DNA of 56,903 nt from Rhodoglobus sp. GTDB lineage: Bacteria > Actinomycetota > Actinomycetes > Actinomycetales > Microbacteriaceae. The notes beneath the pieces were generated by a model. That model saw only the letters and a list, made by a program, of their open reading frames with translations, had not been told where the DNA came from and searched no databases. Both the position numbers and the translations under genes were made by a program. Position 1 is the first letter of the stretch. The number at the start of each line of letters is the position of its first letter. The DNA lies in contig JAODLY010000039.1 of NCBI GenBank assembly GCA_025464445.1, forward strand, positions 1-56,903, in the 5' to 3' direction. Positions 9,380-18,991 of this stretch are shown here, in pieces.

Positions 9380-9415
9380 GGCCTTCGTGACGCGTTGGGA
9401 CGAGCAACGAAGGCC
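9380..9415 (+). promoter_or_regulatory. Inverted repeat over the ribosome binding region of the giant surface-protein gene
   Basis: GGCCTTCGT (9380-9388) pairs perfectly with ACGAAGGCC (9407-9415); the ATG is at 9421. The only purine-rich segment usable as a ribosome binding site (CGAAGG) is in the right arm, so in RNA the stem would hide it. A separate small hairpin (CCCCC GTTA GGGGG) is present at about 9311-9325. The 150-bp leader holds no gene. Confidence 0.4.
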
Positions 9416-9420
9416 TTGCC

Positions 9421-12400
9421 ATGAACTCTGCTCGCGCCAGCGCCGCCGATGTCCTGGCTACCCTGCGGTCGGTGGCGCGTGTCTCTCTGGCCTTGCTGCT
9501 CAAGGTCGCGCTGCTGACGGTTGTCGGGCTCATCGCTCTCGTCGTGGCCATCGCCGTCTACGCCGGACTCGTCGGGCCCGCCGTCTATGCCCAGGTCGCC
9601 GACCTGGCAGTCTCGATCGAGTCCCTGTCCCTCGTCGCCCTGGCCACGGCAACACCGCTGCTCATCATCGCTCTGGTGGTGAGCGTGATCTGGGTGGGGG
9701 CGGTGATCCTCGCGGCGAACGCGAGGGCTGCCGGCAGGAAGGCATCCCTCGCCCTGGCCCTGCCGCTTGCCACTCGTCGTGTGCTCCCCGCGATCGCGGT
9801 CTTCGCGATCTGGTCGCTGGGCGTCGTGGTCGCGTTGGCACTCACACCGGTGTTCGTGTTGGTCGGCCTCGTCGGTCTGGCCCTGACCCCGCTGGCTCGA
9901 CGCTCTTCAAACCGCTGGCCGCGCATCCGGACGCTGGTCGCGCTGGCGATCCCCTTCGGCGTTGCCTTCCTTCTTCTGGTCAGGTGGAGTCTCGCCCTTC
10001 CGGCGGTGTGGATCGACCGCCGCGGTATCCGCTCGGCACTTCGCGAGAGCTGGGAACGGGTCGAGGGCCGCACAATCAGGGTCACGGTCGTGCTCGCTGT
10101 GGTGCTCGCCGTCACGCTCGGCCTGACCCTGGGTGCGCAGGCCCTGACCGCGCAGCTGGGCGCCAACGCCGACCTGGTCGGCAGCCTGGTCACCCTCATC
10201 CTCGCCGGCCCGCTCCCGTTCGTCGCATCGACCGTCCTCTATCGCCCGGGCAAGGACGGTCGGGATGCCGCAAAGGCGGTCACCCCGCGCGAGCATGCCA
10301 CGCGGCGCAGGGTCGCCGCGCTCCTGGTCGGCACGCTGATCCTGCCGGTCGCCATCGTCGGGGGAGTATCTTCGCCCGCCAGCGCAACGGGTTCGACCGC
10401 CGTCTCCTTCAGCATCGAGGCGGAGTCGTCGCCGATCACCGCCGGCGTTCCCGTGATCATCCATTTCAGGGTGACGAACGCGGTGACCGCGGAGGGGGTG
10501 CAGCCGACGGGGACGCTCGACATCTCGGTCGATGGCGTGCCGCTACCGGGTCCGTTCGTGCCGCAGAGCTTCGGGAGTTCTTCGTACCAGCTGACCCAGA
10601 CGTTCATAGCGGGCAGCCACCTCATCGCGGCTCACTACTCGGGTGATGGCATGTATGTGGCGGCGGATGCCGACGTCACCCTCATCGTGGGGGCGGGTCA
10701 GACCAGCTCCACCGCCCTGACCGTCACGCCTTCGACCCTGGTCTTCGGTAACGACGCGACGCTGAAGGCGACGGTCACCTCGGCGTCGACTCCGACGGGT
10801 TCGGTCGAGTTCTTCTGGGCGGACGGGGTGGGCGCCCCAGCATCGCTTGGCACCACGCCCGTGGACGGCCTGGGCGTGGCAACACTGGTCTCGACGACGA
10901 TCCCGCCGGGCTCGCACGACGTCACGGCGGTGTACTCGGGGGATTCGACGATCACTTCGTCACAGTCGACTGTCGTGCCCGTGACCGCCAGCAACGCCAC
11001 CACCACGATGACCCTCAGCGTCTCGCCCGCCTCGCCGAGTGCGGCGGGCGCGCCTCTGACGGCGACCGTCACGGTCGCCGCGACGGACAGCCCCGCCACA
11101 CCGGTGGGCACGGTCTCGCTCTACCTGATCGGCGCGGGCACCCTGCTCGCCCAGGGTCCGCTGGCCGGCGGCACCGTCGATCTCGCCTTCTCGCTCGACC
11201 CCGGCCTGCGAGGCCTCGACGCGGTGTTCACTCCCGGCACCGGTTTCGCGGCGACCGACACCGTGGGCGCCCACATCGTGTCCGCCTTCGCCGCAACCGT
11301 CGCGCTGGGCGCCTCGGCGTCGAGCACAGTCTTCGGCGAGCCGGTCGAGTTCACCGCCACCGTCACTGCCGGGCCGAACCCGGGTGGCACGGTGACCTTC
11401 GAGGCGCAGCCGGGCACGGGCGGCCCGATCGCGCTGGGCTCGTCGCCGGTGGATTCGAGCGGCGTGGCATCCTTCTCCGCTGCTGCGCTCGCGGTGGGCA
11501 GCTACGACATCGTCGCCAGCTACTCGGGCTCGGCGACCGCCGAGGCCGGCACGTCGAGCGCCGTGGCGCACACCGTGGCGAAGTCCAACGTGGACGTGAC
11601 GGTGTCGCCGAGCACGACGACCCCGGCCTTCGGGGATGACGTCATCGTGACCGTCACGGTCGCTGCGGCGAGCCCGGGCGCGGGCACCCCGTCGGGCACT
11701 GTCACCCTGTCGCGTGATGGCACGGTAGTCGAGTCGAAGAGCCTCAACTTCGCCGGGGTGGCGACCTTCACGGTCGCCGGCGGCGGTTGCGGCGACCGCC
11801 TGCTCAGCGCCGCATACGCGGGTGACGCGGGTTTCGGCACCGGCGCAGGCCAGGTGCACCTCACGGTCGCGAAGCAGGCGACGAGTGTCAATGTGTTCGG
11901 CGCGCAGTTCCGCAGCGAGACTTACGGGGCATCCCAGACCTTCGCCGGTTCGGTGATCAGCGATGACCCGACACCGAGCGGCACCTTGCAGCTCTGGGTG
12001 GCCGGCACCCATGTCGCCGACGGCACGCTGAACGGCACCGGTGGGTTCTCGATCACCACCGATCGCATCCCGGTGGGTGCAACCCTGAGCAATGAGGTGT
12101 GGATCTCCTACCTCGGCGATGGCAGCTTCGAGCCGAGCGACAGTCACAACCCGACCCATGTCGTTTACCTGGAGATGGTGAAGGCATCATCGACGCCTAT
12201 CGTGACGATCGACCCGACCGCTGTAGGGATCGGCAGTTCGGTGGTCATTTCGGCGACGCTCGCGACGCCCGGAGCCGGACCGACTGGCACCGTCACGTTC
12301 TCGACCCTCGCCGGCGGGGTTATCGGCAGCTCCAACGTGGTCGGCGGAGTAGCCACCCTCCCGTGGACGGTCAACGCGACCCAGACTCGAATCACCGCCG

Positions 12401-15400
12401 TGTACTCGGGTGACGGCAACTTCGCGACGACCACTTCGGCGGCCCTCGTCGTCGACGCCGACCGCGCCGCGGCCAACGTCGTCGTCACCGACCCCGGCAC
12501 GCTCGAGTACGGCACCGTGTTCTACCTCACGGCAACGACCACCATCGGCGACGGCTCGACCGCCGCCGCCGATGTCGACTTCAGCACCGTCAGCGGAATG
12601 GTGATCGCCGACGACGTGCCCACGGTCGCTGGTGTCGCCAAGGTGCAGGTCTGTGCCGGTGACGCAGCGGGATGCCCGGCCGGCATCCCACAGATCGGCC
12701 TGGCCGACCAGGGCATCCTTGCTGCGTACCCGGAGTCGGGAACCAACCTCGCGGGCCTCTCCAGCCCGGTCGCGTATCACGTCGTCGACGCCCAGACCAC
12801 GACGTCGCTGGGTGTCACCCCCACGGCGATCGTGCAGGGCAGTGCGGTATTCCTCACGGCGACCGTGTCTTCGGTAACCTCGTCGGCCACTCCCAGCGGC
12901 CATGTGAGCTTCTACGCTGTGACCCCGGTGTCGGGTGGCGGCGCGGAGTCGTTCCTCGTGAACGCGACGCTCGTCGGGGGCGTCGCCACCGCTGAGACCC
13001 AGTCGGGCAATGGGCTGACCGATATCCGCTGGCCCGCCGATGCGATTATCGCGAGATACGTGCCCGATGGAGCGCCGTTCGATGCGAGCAACGACAGCGT
13101 CGCCGTGACGGTCGGCCGACTGGCGACAACAGTCGACGTCTTCGTGGGCGCGGTGACCGCCTTCCAGCCCACGTTGGTGCAGGTAACCCTCGGCCACGCC
13201 GGCGGCTCCACCGCCGACTTCACCGGCAAGGTCACGGTCACCGCCGACAACGGCGCGACCTGCGAGGTGTTCGTGGCCGCGCCCGCCCACGGAGCGAGCT
13301 GTTCGATCGCCTGGAACAGCGTGGGCGCGCACAGCTTCACGGCCACTTACTCGGGCGACGTCGTCTACGAGGCCGGCTCGAGCGTCTCGACGCCGGTGAC
13401 AGTCGGCAAGGCGACTCCGGTGCTCGGCGCCAGCGTCACCTCCCCGGTCACCGTCGGCCAGACGGCCACCGCCACCTGGATCGTCTTCGACCCGACTGCG
13501 ACCGGAACGGTGACGGTGTGGGGCGACGGCATCCAATGGTGCGTCGCCGCACTGGCGGCAGGGTCCTGCACGGGAACCTTCGGGCCATCCTCTGCGGCTT
13601 CGAGCCCGGTATCCGTCATCGTGCGGTACTCGGGCGACAGCACCTGGAACCAGGTGCAGGATGACCTGCTGGCGATCGTGACCGGATGCTTCGTGCCCGA
13701 CGTCTACGCAACGAACCCCAGCCTCGGCACGGTGTCCATCGACACGCCCCCGAACTGCGGAGTGAGCGGATATACCGGCGGCACAAGCATCACCGTCACG
13801 GCGCATCCCATCGCGCCGAACGAACTGCTCACCTGGCAGAAGTTCGTACCGGGCAGCCCCGGCCTCGTGCTCGCCGCGACCACCACCACCACGTCGTTCA
13901 CCATCACGAGCGACACGAACACCTGGGTGCATGTCGCCACATTCGGCCTGCCGTGCTACCCGATCACGGCCCAGGTGACCGGCAATGGATCGCTGCTCAC
14001 CATTCCGGACACGAACTGCACGAGCACCGGGGGGACGCGCGGCTTCCTGCTGGGCACGCGCGTCAGCATCTTCCCGAACCCATCGGTGAATCCCACCTAC
14101 GGCGACAAGGACGTCTTCTACTTCTTCGGCAACGTGGCGGGGGCGGTCGTCGACCGGGTGGGCACGGCAGATCCGAAGGTGAGCCTGACCATCGCCGGGC
14201 CGACAACGGTGCCGATCATGTTCGGTCCGCGGTGCCGCGTGGTCACTGTGCTCTCCGATCCGTCGGCGACGGGCGATGTCGGGTCTGTGCTGACTCCGCC
14301 GACCTGTTTCTCGCCCCTGGTCCAGGGATTCCTCCCCGGTGACTCCGTCACGGTATCGATGGTCTACGCCGACACGTCGCACGTGCTCTCCGGTTGGACG
14401 ATCGACAGCGTCGCCGCTCCCGCGCTCGGCCGCCAGGCGACCCCGACGATCAACGTCGACTACGACGACATCACCGTGCGTGCGACCACGGCCGTGTGCT
14501 TCGCTCTCGACGTGAAGGTGGACGGCGCGCTCGACAACAAGTCGGACCCGATCGGCTATGTGACTGCCGACCCCAAGCCGAATTGCCCCGACCACGGCCC
14601 CAGATACTTGGCGAACACTGTCGTCACCCTCACTCCCGTGGTCGGAGCCGCCGGCACCCGCTTCACCGGCTGGGATGACGACTCCACGACGGCCGCGGTT
14701 GCCGCGGCGGCGGGGCCGATCAGCTCGGCATCCAAATCCTTCCTGCTCGATCGCGACCTCACGGTCGCCGCCGGGTTCTACACCGAGGACTCCTGCTCGC
14801 GCCTCTCCCTGTTCGGCACCGGCAGGAACCTGGTGAGCCTCGACTCCACCGGATGCGGCCCGGGGTTCTACTACGACACCCAGAAGCAGTGGGCCGCCAG
14901 GTTGAAGCAGGATGCTTCGACCCTCTGGGGGTCGAAGTACCTCAGCACCATCAGCGTCACGACCCCCAGCGACCTTCCCCTCAACATCTACGCGGGCATC
15001 CGGGGCGAGACTCATGGATGCTTCGGAACGCAGGGCACTCCTGGTCCGGCCTCCGGCACCGGCGCGACGCAGTACTACGGTCCGCTCACCCGTCCGAGCG
15101 CCGATTGCCGCGTTGCCGGTGATATCACCCTGACGGTCGAGGCCTGCCAATCGCTGATGGCAGCGCCGGAGTTCACGATCGATGGTGACGCCTCGGGCCG
15201 CCGGTACTCGTCGGACGAGCTGCCTGGCACCATCAACATGAAGGACCCGACCACCGGCGAGTTCGGGTCATACAGCCTCAGCGGTTTCAACTGGGTCGAG
15301 GCGGTCAGCGTCATCGTCGGCGCGGACTCTCTTACCTATGACGCGCTGGATCCGGGCCCCTGTCGTGAGGTAGGCAACGCGTTCCCGGTCGGCAAGGACA

Positions 15401-16377
15401 TTGCGATCTACGCCCTCGGTCCCGGCGACAGTTTCATTTTCAACGGCTGGAGCGGCTACGGAGACGGGCTGGTCGAGGCGAATCCCGTGCTGCGCACCAG
15501 CGACCTGCAGCGCGTGATGACCGTAGTTCCGAGCTACACCTTGAGCTGCCACACCGTGACCTTCGGTGAGGGGATCAGCATCATGGGCGACGCGCCGCGC
15601 TGCCCCGGTAGCGCCGAGGGCGACAACTCGTTCATCACGGGAACCGCGATCCAGGTGAAGGCCGACTTCAAGGTGGGCAGTCGCGAGCTCACCGGGTTCG
15701 TCGCCGGCTACGTGAAGGACCAGGTCACCGAGGACAGCAGCACGAAGGAGCAGAGCGCGTGGGTGCTCGTCGACGGTGACAAGTCCGTGCGCGCCGAATA
15801 CCTCACCAAGACGCAGCTCGTCGGGCACATCATCGGTCAGGGCGGCAAGATCATGGCGGGTGTGCTCGCGATCGTCGCACCCATGGCGCTCGGTATCCTG
15901 TTCCCGCCGGCCGGCGTCCTGTTCGCCGTGCTGGCCGCCGCGGCCGGCATCGCCAGCCTCATCCCCGGAGGGGACAGCGTGGCCGCGGTGTTCGACCTGG
16001 TCAACCCCACCAAGATCACGACCTGCGCCGCGCAATGGGCGTTCACCAATCACGCCAACCCGACAGGCAAGGCAAATGTCGGCGCGATCATCAAGACGGT
16101 GAACAACATACGAAAACTCACCAGCAGTACCGAAGTCGTCACCAAACCGGTGGCGGACCTGCGCTCGGTGCCCGGGTCTACCGGCGCACTGACCAAGGGG
16201 CTCGCCAACCTCGCAAAGGGCATGAAGGTGGCCCTGGGCGCCGCGGCGCTCGGGTACAGCCTGTACTCCGCGGGGGTCGGCAACGCAGACGTCAGTACCG
16301 CCCAGTCGACCGACGAGCTGCGGGACACCGCGACGATGACCACGTGCCTCAACGAGCAGTGGCGCGCGGCGACCTAG
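9421..16377 (+). CDS. Giant polytopic membrane / Ig-like repeat surface protein
   Basis: 2318 residues in one open frame. Residues about 1-325 carry at least five to six membrane segments and a stretch (WIDRRGIRSALRESWERVEG) like the membrane domain found in GDPD-type and related proteins; a last hydrophobic segment ends SSPASA. Residues about 330-1420 are some eleven Ig-like repeats, each closing with a variant of AVYSGDGNF (bacterial Ig-like group 3). Residues about 1420-2130 are six or seven further repeats, each bringing a Cys pair (for example CFVPDV...NCGVSGYTGG, and FTGWDDDS). A hydrophobic region (GVLAIVAPMALGILFPPAGV) and a polar tail close it. Probably an adhesin-like cell-surface fibre; role unproven. 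Confidence 0.85.
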   Translation: MNSARASAADVLATLRSVARVSLALLLKVALLTVVGLIALVVAIAVYAGLVGPAVYAQVADLAVSIESLSLVALATATPLLIIALVVSVIWVGAVILAANARAAGRKASLALALPLATRRVLPAIAVFAIWSLGVVVALALTPVFVLVGLVGLALTPLARRSSNRWPRIRTLVALAIPFGVAFLLLVRWSLALPAVWIDRRGIRSALRESWERVEGRTIRVTVVLAVVLAVTLGLTLGAQALTAQLGANADLVGSLVTLILAGPLPFVASTVLYRPGKDGRDAAKAVTPREHATRRRVAALLVGTLILPVAIVGGVSSPASATGSTAVSFSIEAESSPITAGVPVIIHFRVTNAVTAEGVQPTGTLDISVDGVPLPGPFVPQSFGSSSYQLTQTFIAGSHLIAAHYSGDGMYVAADADVTLIVGAGQTSSTALTVTPSTLVFGNDATLKATVTSASTPTGSVEFFWADGVGAPASLGTTPVDGLGVATLVSTTIPPGSHDVTAVYSGDSTITSSQSTVVPVTASNATTTMTLSVSPASPSAAGAPLTATVTVAATDSPATPVGTVSLYLIGAGTLLAQGPLAGGTVDLAFSLDPGLRGLDAVFTPGTGFAATDTVGAHIVSAFAATVALGASASSTVFGEPVEFTATVTAGPNPGGTVTFEAQPGTGGPIALGSSPVDSSGVASFSAAALAVGSYDIVASYSGSATAEAGTSSAVAHTVAKSNVDVTVSPSTTTPAFGDDVIVTVTVAAASPGAGTPSGTVTLSRDGTVVESKSLNFAGVATFTVAGGGCGDRLLSAAYAGDAGFGTGAGQVHLTVAKQATSVNVFGAQFRSETYGASQTFAGSVISDDPTPSGTLQLWVAGTHVADGTLNGTGGFSITTDRIPVGATLSNEVWISYLGDGSFEPSDSHNPTHVVYLEMVKASSTPIVTIDPTAVGIGSSVVISATLATPGAGPTGTVTFSTLAGGVIGSSNVVGGVATLPWTVNATQTRITAVYSGDGNFATTTSAALVVDADRAAANVVVTDPGTLEYGTVFYLTATTTIGDGSTAAADVDFSTVSGMVIADDVPTVAGVAKVQVCAGDAAGCPAGIPQIGLADQGILAAYPESGTNLAGLSSPVAYHVVDAQTTTSLGVTPTAIVQGSAVFLTATVSSVTSSATPSGHVSFYAVTPVSGGGAESFLVNATLVGGVATAETQSGNGLTDIRWPADAIIARYVPDGAPFDASNDSVAVTVGRLATTVDVFVGAVTAFQPTLVQVTLGHAGGSTADFTGKVTVTADNGATCEVFVAAPAHGASCSIAWNSVGAHSFTATYSGDVVYEAGSSVSTPVTVGKATPVLGASVTSPVTVGQTATATWIVFDPTATGTVTVWGDGIQWCVAALAAGSCTGTFGPSSAASSPVSVIVRYSGDSTWNQVQDDLLAIVTGCFVPDVYATNPSLGTVSIDTPPNCGVSGYTGGTSITVTAHPIAPNELLTWQKFVPGSPGLVLAATTTTTSFTITSDTNTWVHVATFGLPCYPITAQVTGNGSLLTIPDTNCTSTGGTRGFLLGTRVSIFPNPSVNPTYGDKDVFYFFGNVAGAVVDRVGTADPKVSLTIAGPTTVPIMFGPRCRVVTVLSDPSATGDVGSVLTPPTCFSPLVQGFLPGDSVTVSMVYADTSHVLSGWTIDSVAAPALGRQATPTINVDYDDITVRATTAVCFALDVKVDGALDNKSDPIGYVTADPKPNCPDHGPRYLANTVVTLTPVVGAAGTRFTGWDDDSTTAAVAAAAGPISSASKSFLLDRDLTVAAGFYTEDSCSRLSLFGTGRNLVSLDSTGCGPGFYYDTQKQWAARLKQDASTLWGSKYLSTISVTTPSDLPLNIYAGIRGETHGCFGTQGTPGPASGTGATQYYGPLTRPSADCRVAGDITLTVEACQSLMAAPEFTIDGDASGRRYSSDELPGTINMKDPTTGEFGSYSLSGFNWVEAVSVIVGADSLTYDALDPGPCREVGNAFPVGKDIAIYALGPGDSFIFNGWSGYGDGLVEANPVLRTSDLQRVMTVVPSYTLSCHTVTFGEGISIMGDAPRCPGSAEGDNSFITGTAIQVKADFKVGSRELTGFVAGYVKDQVTEDSSTKEQSAWVLVDGDKSVRAEYLTKTQLVGHIIGQGGKIMAGVLAIVAPMALGILFPPAGVLFAVLAAAAGIASLIPGGDSVAAVFDLVNPTKITTCAAQWAFTNHANPTGKANVGAIIKTVNNIRKLTSSTEVVTKPVADLRSVPGSTGALTKGLANLAKGMKVALGAAALGYSLYSAGVGNADVSTAQSTDELRDTATMTTCLNEQWRAAT

Positions 16378-16422
16378 CTGCCAGAAGTTGCCAGGTGTCG
16401 TTGTCCGGGCTTCAATGAGGCT

Positions 16423-16785
16423 ATGCAGATTAAACGACAGATCGTTGTGTTCGACACCGCAGACCTGGCCGCCGAGAGCACGTTCTGGGCTGGGCTGTTG
16501 GGAGGCACCGTGGAGGCCGAAGACGACTGGCACACTGTCTACGTTGACGGCGAACCGCGCATGGGATTTCAGCTCGCGCCCAACCACATCCAACCCGATT
16601 GGCCGGACGGCCAGCCGCAACAGATTCACCTCGATCTCTATATCGACGACATCGCGACGGCCCACGACGAGGCGATCGCCCTGGGGGCGAAGCTGCTCAA
16701 GCCCGCGGACGACGCCGTGTCGGGCCACGGATTTCAGGTGTACCGAGACCCTTCCGGGCATCCCTTCTGCCTCTGCTGGCCCTGA
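16423..16785 (+). CDS. VOC-family (glyoxalase/bleomycin-resistance-like) protein
   Basis: 120 residues with the paired beta-alpha-beta-beta-beta modules of the VOC fold: FDTADLAAESTFWAGLLGG at the start, QIHLDLYIDDIATAHDEAIALGA in the middle and VYRDPSGHPFCLCWP at the end. The His and Glu/Asp metal positions are only partly visible, so substrate cannot be named. It follows the giant surface-protein gene by 45 bp and converges on the YVTN-protein gene. Confidence 0.85.
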   Translation: MQIKRQIVVFDTADLAAESTFWAGLLGGTVEAEDDWHTVYVDGEPRMGFQLAPNHIQPDWPDGQPQQIHLDLYIDDIATAHDEAIALGAKLLKPADDAVSGHGFQVYRDPSGHPFCLCWP

Positions 16786-16817
16786 GCGGCTGGGTCGCAG
16801 GCATCGAAGCGGTGGGG

Positions 16818-18911
16818 CTAGCTCGAGCGAAGGCCTAACCGATGGCGTCCGCGCCGAGTGCGGGCCCCGAGCAGGCCAATGCCTGCGACGAGGGCGCCCA
16901 GCGCCCACGGCACCAGCCAGAAAGCGATGGAGCCGCCCGTCAGACCCAGAAGTCCCGACTGAAGGGGAGTGACCTGGATCAGCGTGCTGCCGCTCGCGCC
17001 GCCGACGGTCGCGGTCAGGAGGTGCGGCGAAGCGTGGGTGAAGGTGACCTGGGAGCCGACGATGAGGTCGGTGGAAACGTTGCTGGTGATCACGGCTGCG
17101 CCGCTCACATCCCACGTGTTGCCGTGGGAGTCCTGCGCCGACACTGTCACCGTGATGGTGTCGCCCTGATTCGGGGTGGCATCCGAAGGGGTGATCGTGA
17201 GGGATTGCGCCACCCCGCGCGTGATCGTGATGGTGACGTCGAAGGTCGCAGTGCCGTTGGCGTCTGTGACGAGGAGGGTGACCGGGGCTGCCCCGAGAGG
17301 CCCGGTCGGAATGCCAGAGATGATCCCGGTGCCAGGGGCGAGAGCGAGCCCGGCAGGCAGGGCGCTGCCGGTTACCGAATAGCCTGCAACCCCCGTGATC
17401 GTCGGAGTCCAGGTGAACTGCGCGTCCAGCGGGGCGTCTGCAGCTGACGGCCCGGTGATCGTCGGGAGCGCCAGCCAGTGGGCCGTGAGCGCCACGGGGG
17501 CGGTGACGGTGTCTGTGCCGAACGACCAGCGAGTGCCGCCGTTCCACCAGCCATCGAACGCGTAGCCGGCGAGAGTCGGGGCGGATGGCGCCGTCGCCAG
17601 CTGGCCGGAGGTGACGGTCTGCACGGTCGGGGCGGGGGTGCCACCGGTAGCGTCGAAGCTGACGCTGAAGGCCGGCAGTGCAATGTCGAACGTGACGGTC
17701 AGGTCCGCGAATCCGTTGTCGTTGGTCGCTCGCAGTGTGACCGGGTAGCTCCCGGCCGTGGTTGGCGTGCCGCTGATCACCCCCGCGGTAAGGGTTAGCC
17801 CGGGCGGCAGTGCGCCGGACTGCTTGCTGACTGCCACGCCAGACCCCGTCACGGTGGGGGTGAACGAGAATGACGTTCCGCGGATTCCCCCGGCAGGTGT
17901 GCCCGTGATCGTGGGGAGGGTGTTGTCGAACGAGAAGACGGAGACAGTGCCGCTGAGGTTGTTGGTGACGTATGCAAGGGTGCCGTCCGGTGTGAACGCC
18001 ATGATGCGCGAACCGGTTCCAGAAGCGAGGGAGGTGAGCAGGGTCTGGGTGGTCGCGTCGATGACCGCCACCGTGCCGCCCTGGGTCGGCACATAGACCC
18101 GCCTGCCGTCGGGGCTGAAGGTGACGCCCTCGGGTTTTGAACCGAGGGTGAACGTGGTTCCGACCACGTTGGTGGTCGTATTGATGATCGACACTTTGAG
18201 CCCGTTGACCCGGCTGACGTACAGCGAGGCCCCGTCCGGGCTGACGGCCAGGCCGTACGGCACGCCGGTCAGGGTGATGGTCGTGCTCAGGGTCGACGTC
18301 GCCACGTTGATCACGGAGACGCTGTTACCGCCGGCGCTTGCGGTGCCGTTCGCGACATACGCCTTCGTACCGGCCGGGTTGAAGGCCACCGCCACGGGGG
18401 CGAGGCCGACAGTGACGGTGGCGGAGACCGTGTCCGTGGCGGTGTCGATGACCGAGACGCTCGCACTGCCGCTGTTGGGCACGTAGGCCTTGCTGCCATC
18501 TGGGCTCATCGCGATGAAGAAGGGTGCCGTGCCCACGGTGATCGTCTTGATGGTGAGGCCGGTCGAGATGTCGACGACGGCCACAGTGCGGTCGGCGTAG
18601 CAGGGCACGTAGGCCTTTGTCCCATTCGGGATAAACGCGATCCCCATCGGGCCGGCCGTCGTGCCCGTGCTGCACACCGTGATCGGTGTTTGCAGGACGC
18701 CCGTCGCGCGATCCACGACGGCCACCCTGTTCGTGCTGTTGATCGCGACGTAGCCCAGGGTGCCGGCCGGGTTGAAGGTGACGCCGACCGGACTCGTGCC
18801 GACGGTGATCGCGGTGCCCGCCGTGGCGATCCCGGCCGACGCCGGGAAGGCGACGAGTACCGAACCTGCGAGTAGGCCCAGCACAGTCGCGACGACGACT
18901 GCTGCCCTCAT
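16818..18911 (-). CDS. Secreted YVTN beta-propeller / Ig-like repeat protein with C-terminal anchor
   Basis: 697 residues. Signal peptide 1-28 (ending FPASA). Residues about 30-345 are seven or eight YVTN-type blades (AYVPNSGSASVSVIDTATDT, GVTFSPDGRRVYVPTQGG). Next come a putative Ig domain (about 350-420, LPPGLTLTAGVISGTPTTAG), an InlB-B-like repeat (about 425-490, VSFDATGGTPAPTVQTV, GYAFDGWWNGG), and two more Ig-like domains. A C-terminal membrane segment (FWLVPWALGALVAGIGLLGA) is followed by a basic tail, so the protein is probably anchored with its repeats outside. It shares the Ig and repeat vocabulary of the giant protein beside it, suggesting a joint surface function. Confidence 0.88.
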   Translation of the reverse strand: MRAAVVVATVLGLLAGSVLVAFPASAGIATAGTAITVGTSPVGVTFNPAGTLGYVAINSTNRVAVVDRATGVLQTPITVCSTGTTAGPMGIAFIPNGTKAYVPCYADRTVAVVDISTGLTIKTITVGTAPFFIAMSPDGSKAYVPNSGSASVSVIDTATDTVSATVTVGLAPVAVAFNPAGTKAYVANGTASAGGNSVSVINVATSTLSTTITLTGVPYGLAVSPDGASLYVSRVNGLKVSIINTTTNVVGTTFTLGSKPEGVTFSPDGRRVYVPTQGGTVAVIDATTQTLLTSLASGTGSRIMAFTPDGTLAYVTNNLSGTVSVFSFDNTLPTITGTPAGGIRGTSFSFTPTVTGSGVAVSKQSGALPPGLTLTAGVISGTPTTAGSYPVTLRATNDNGFADLTVTFDIALPAFSVSFDATGGTPAPTVQTVTSGQLATAPSAPTLAGYAFDGWWNGGTRWSFGTDTVTAPVALTAHWLALPTITGPSAADAPLDAQFTWTPTITGVAGYSVTGSALPAGLALAPGTGIISGIPTGPLGAAPVTLLVTDANGTATFDVTITITRGVAQSLTITPSDATPNQGDTITVTVSAQDSHGNTWDVSGAAVITSNVSTDLIVGSQVTFTHASPHLLTATVGGASGSTLIQVTPLQSGLLGLTGGSIAFWLVPWALGALVAGIGLLGARTRRGRHRLGLRSS

Positions 18912-18991
18912 TGGCGCCTCTCGTAGTGATGCTGCTCGAACACTACCCCCGATCGTGGGTCACCCAGCACCGAGTGGCTCGTGCGCTGCCG

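Noticed and set aside
12187-15150. Minus-strand open frame of 987 codons inside the giant surface-protein gene
   Set aside because: Arg/Gly/His-rich composition without domains, opposite a frame with regular Ig-like repeats; typical antisense artefact.
15268-17547. Minus-strand frame of 759 codons spanning two genes
   Set aside because: Crosses the ends of the giant gene, the VOC gene and part of the YVTN gene; no domain and no ribosome binding site.
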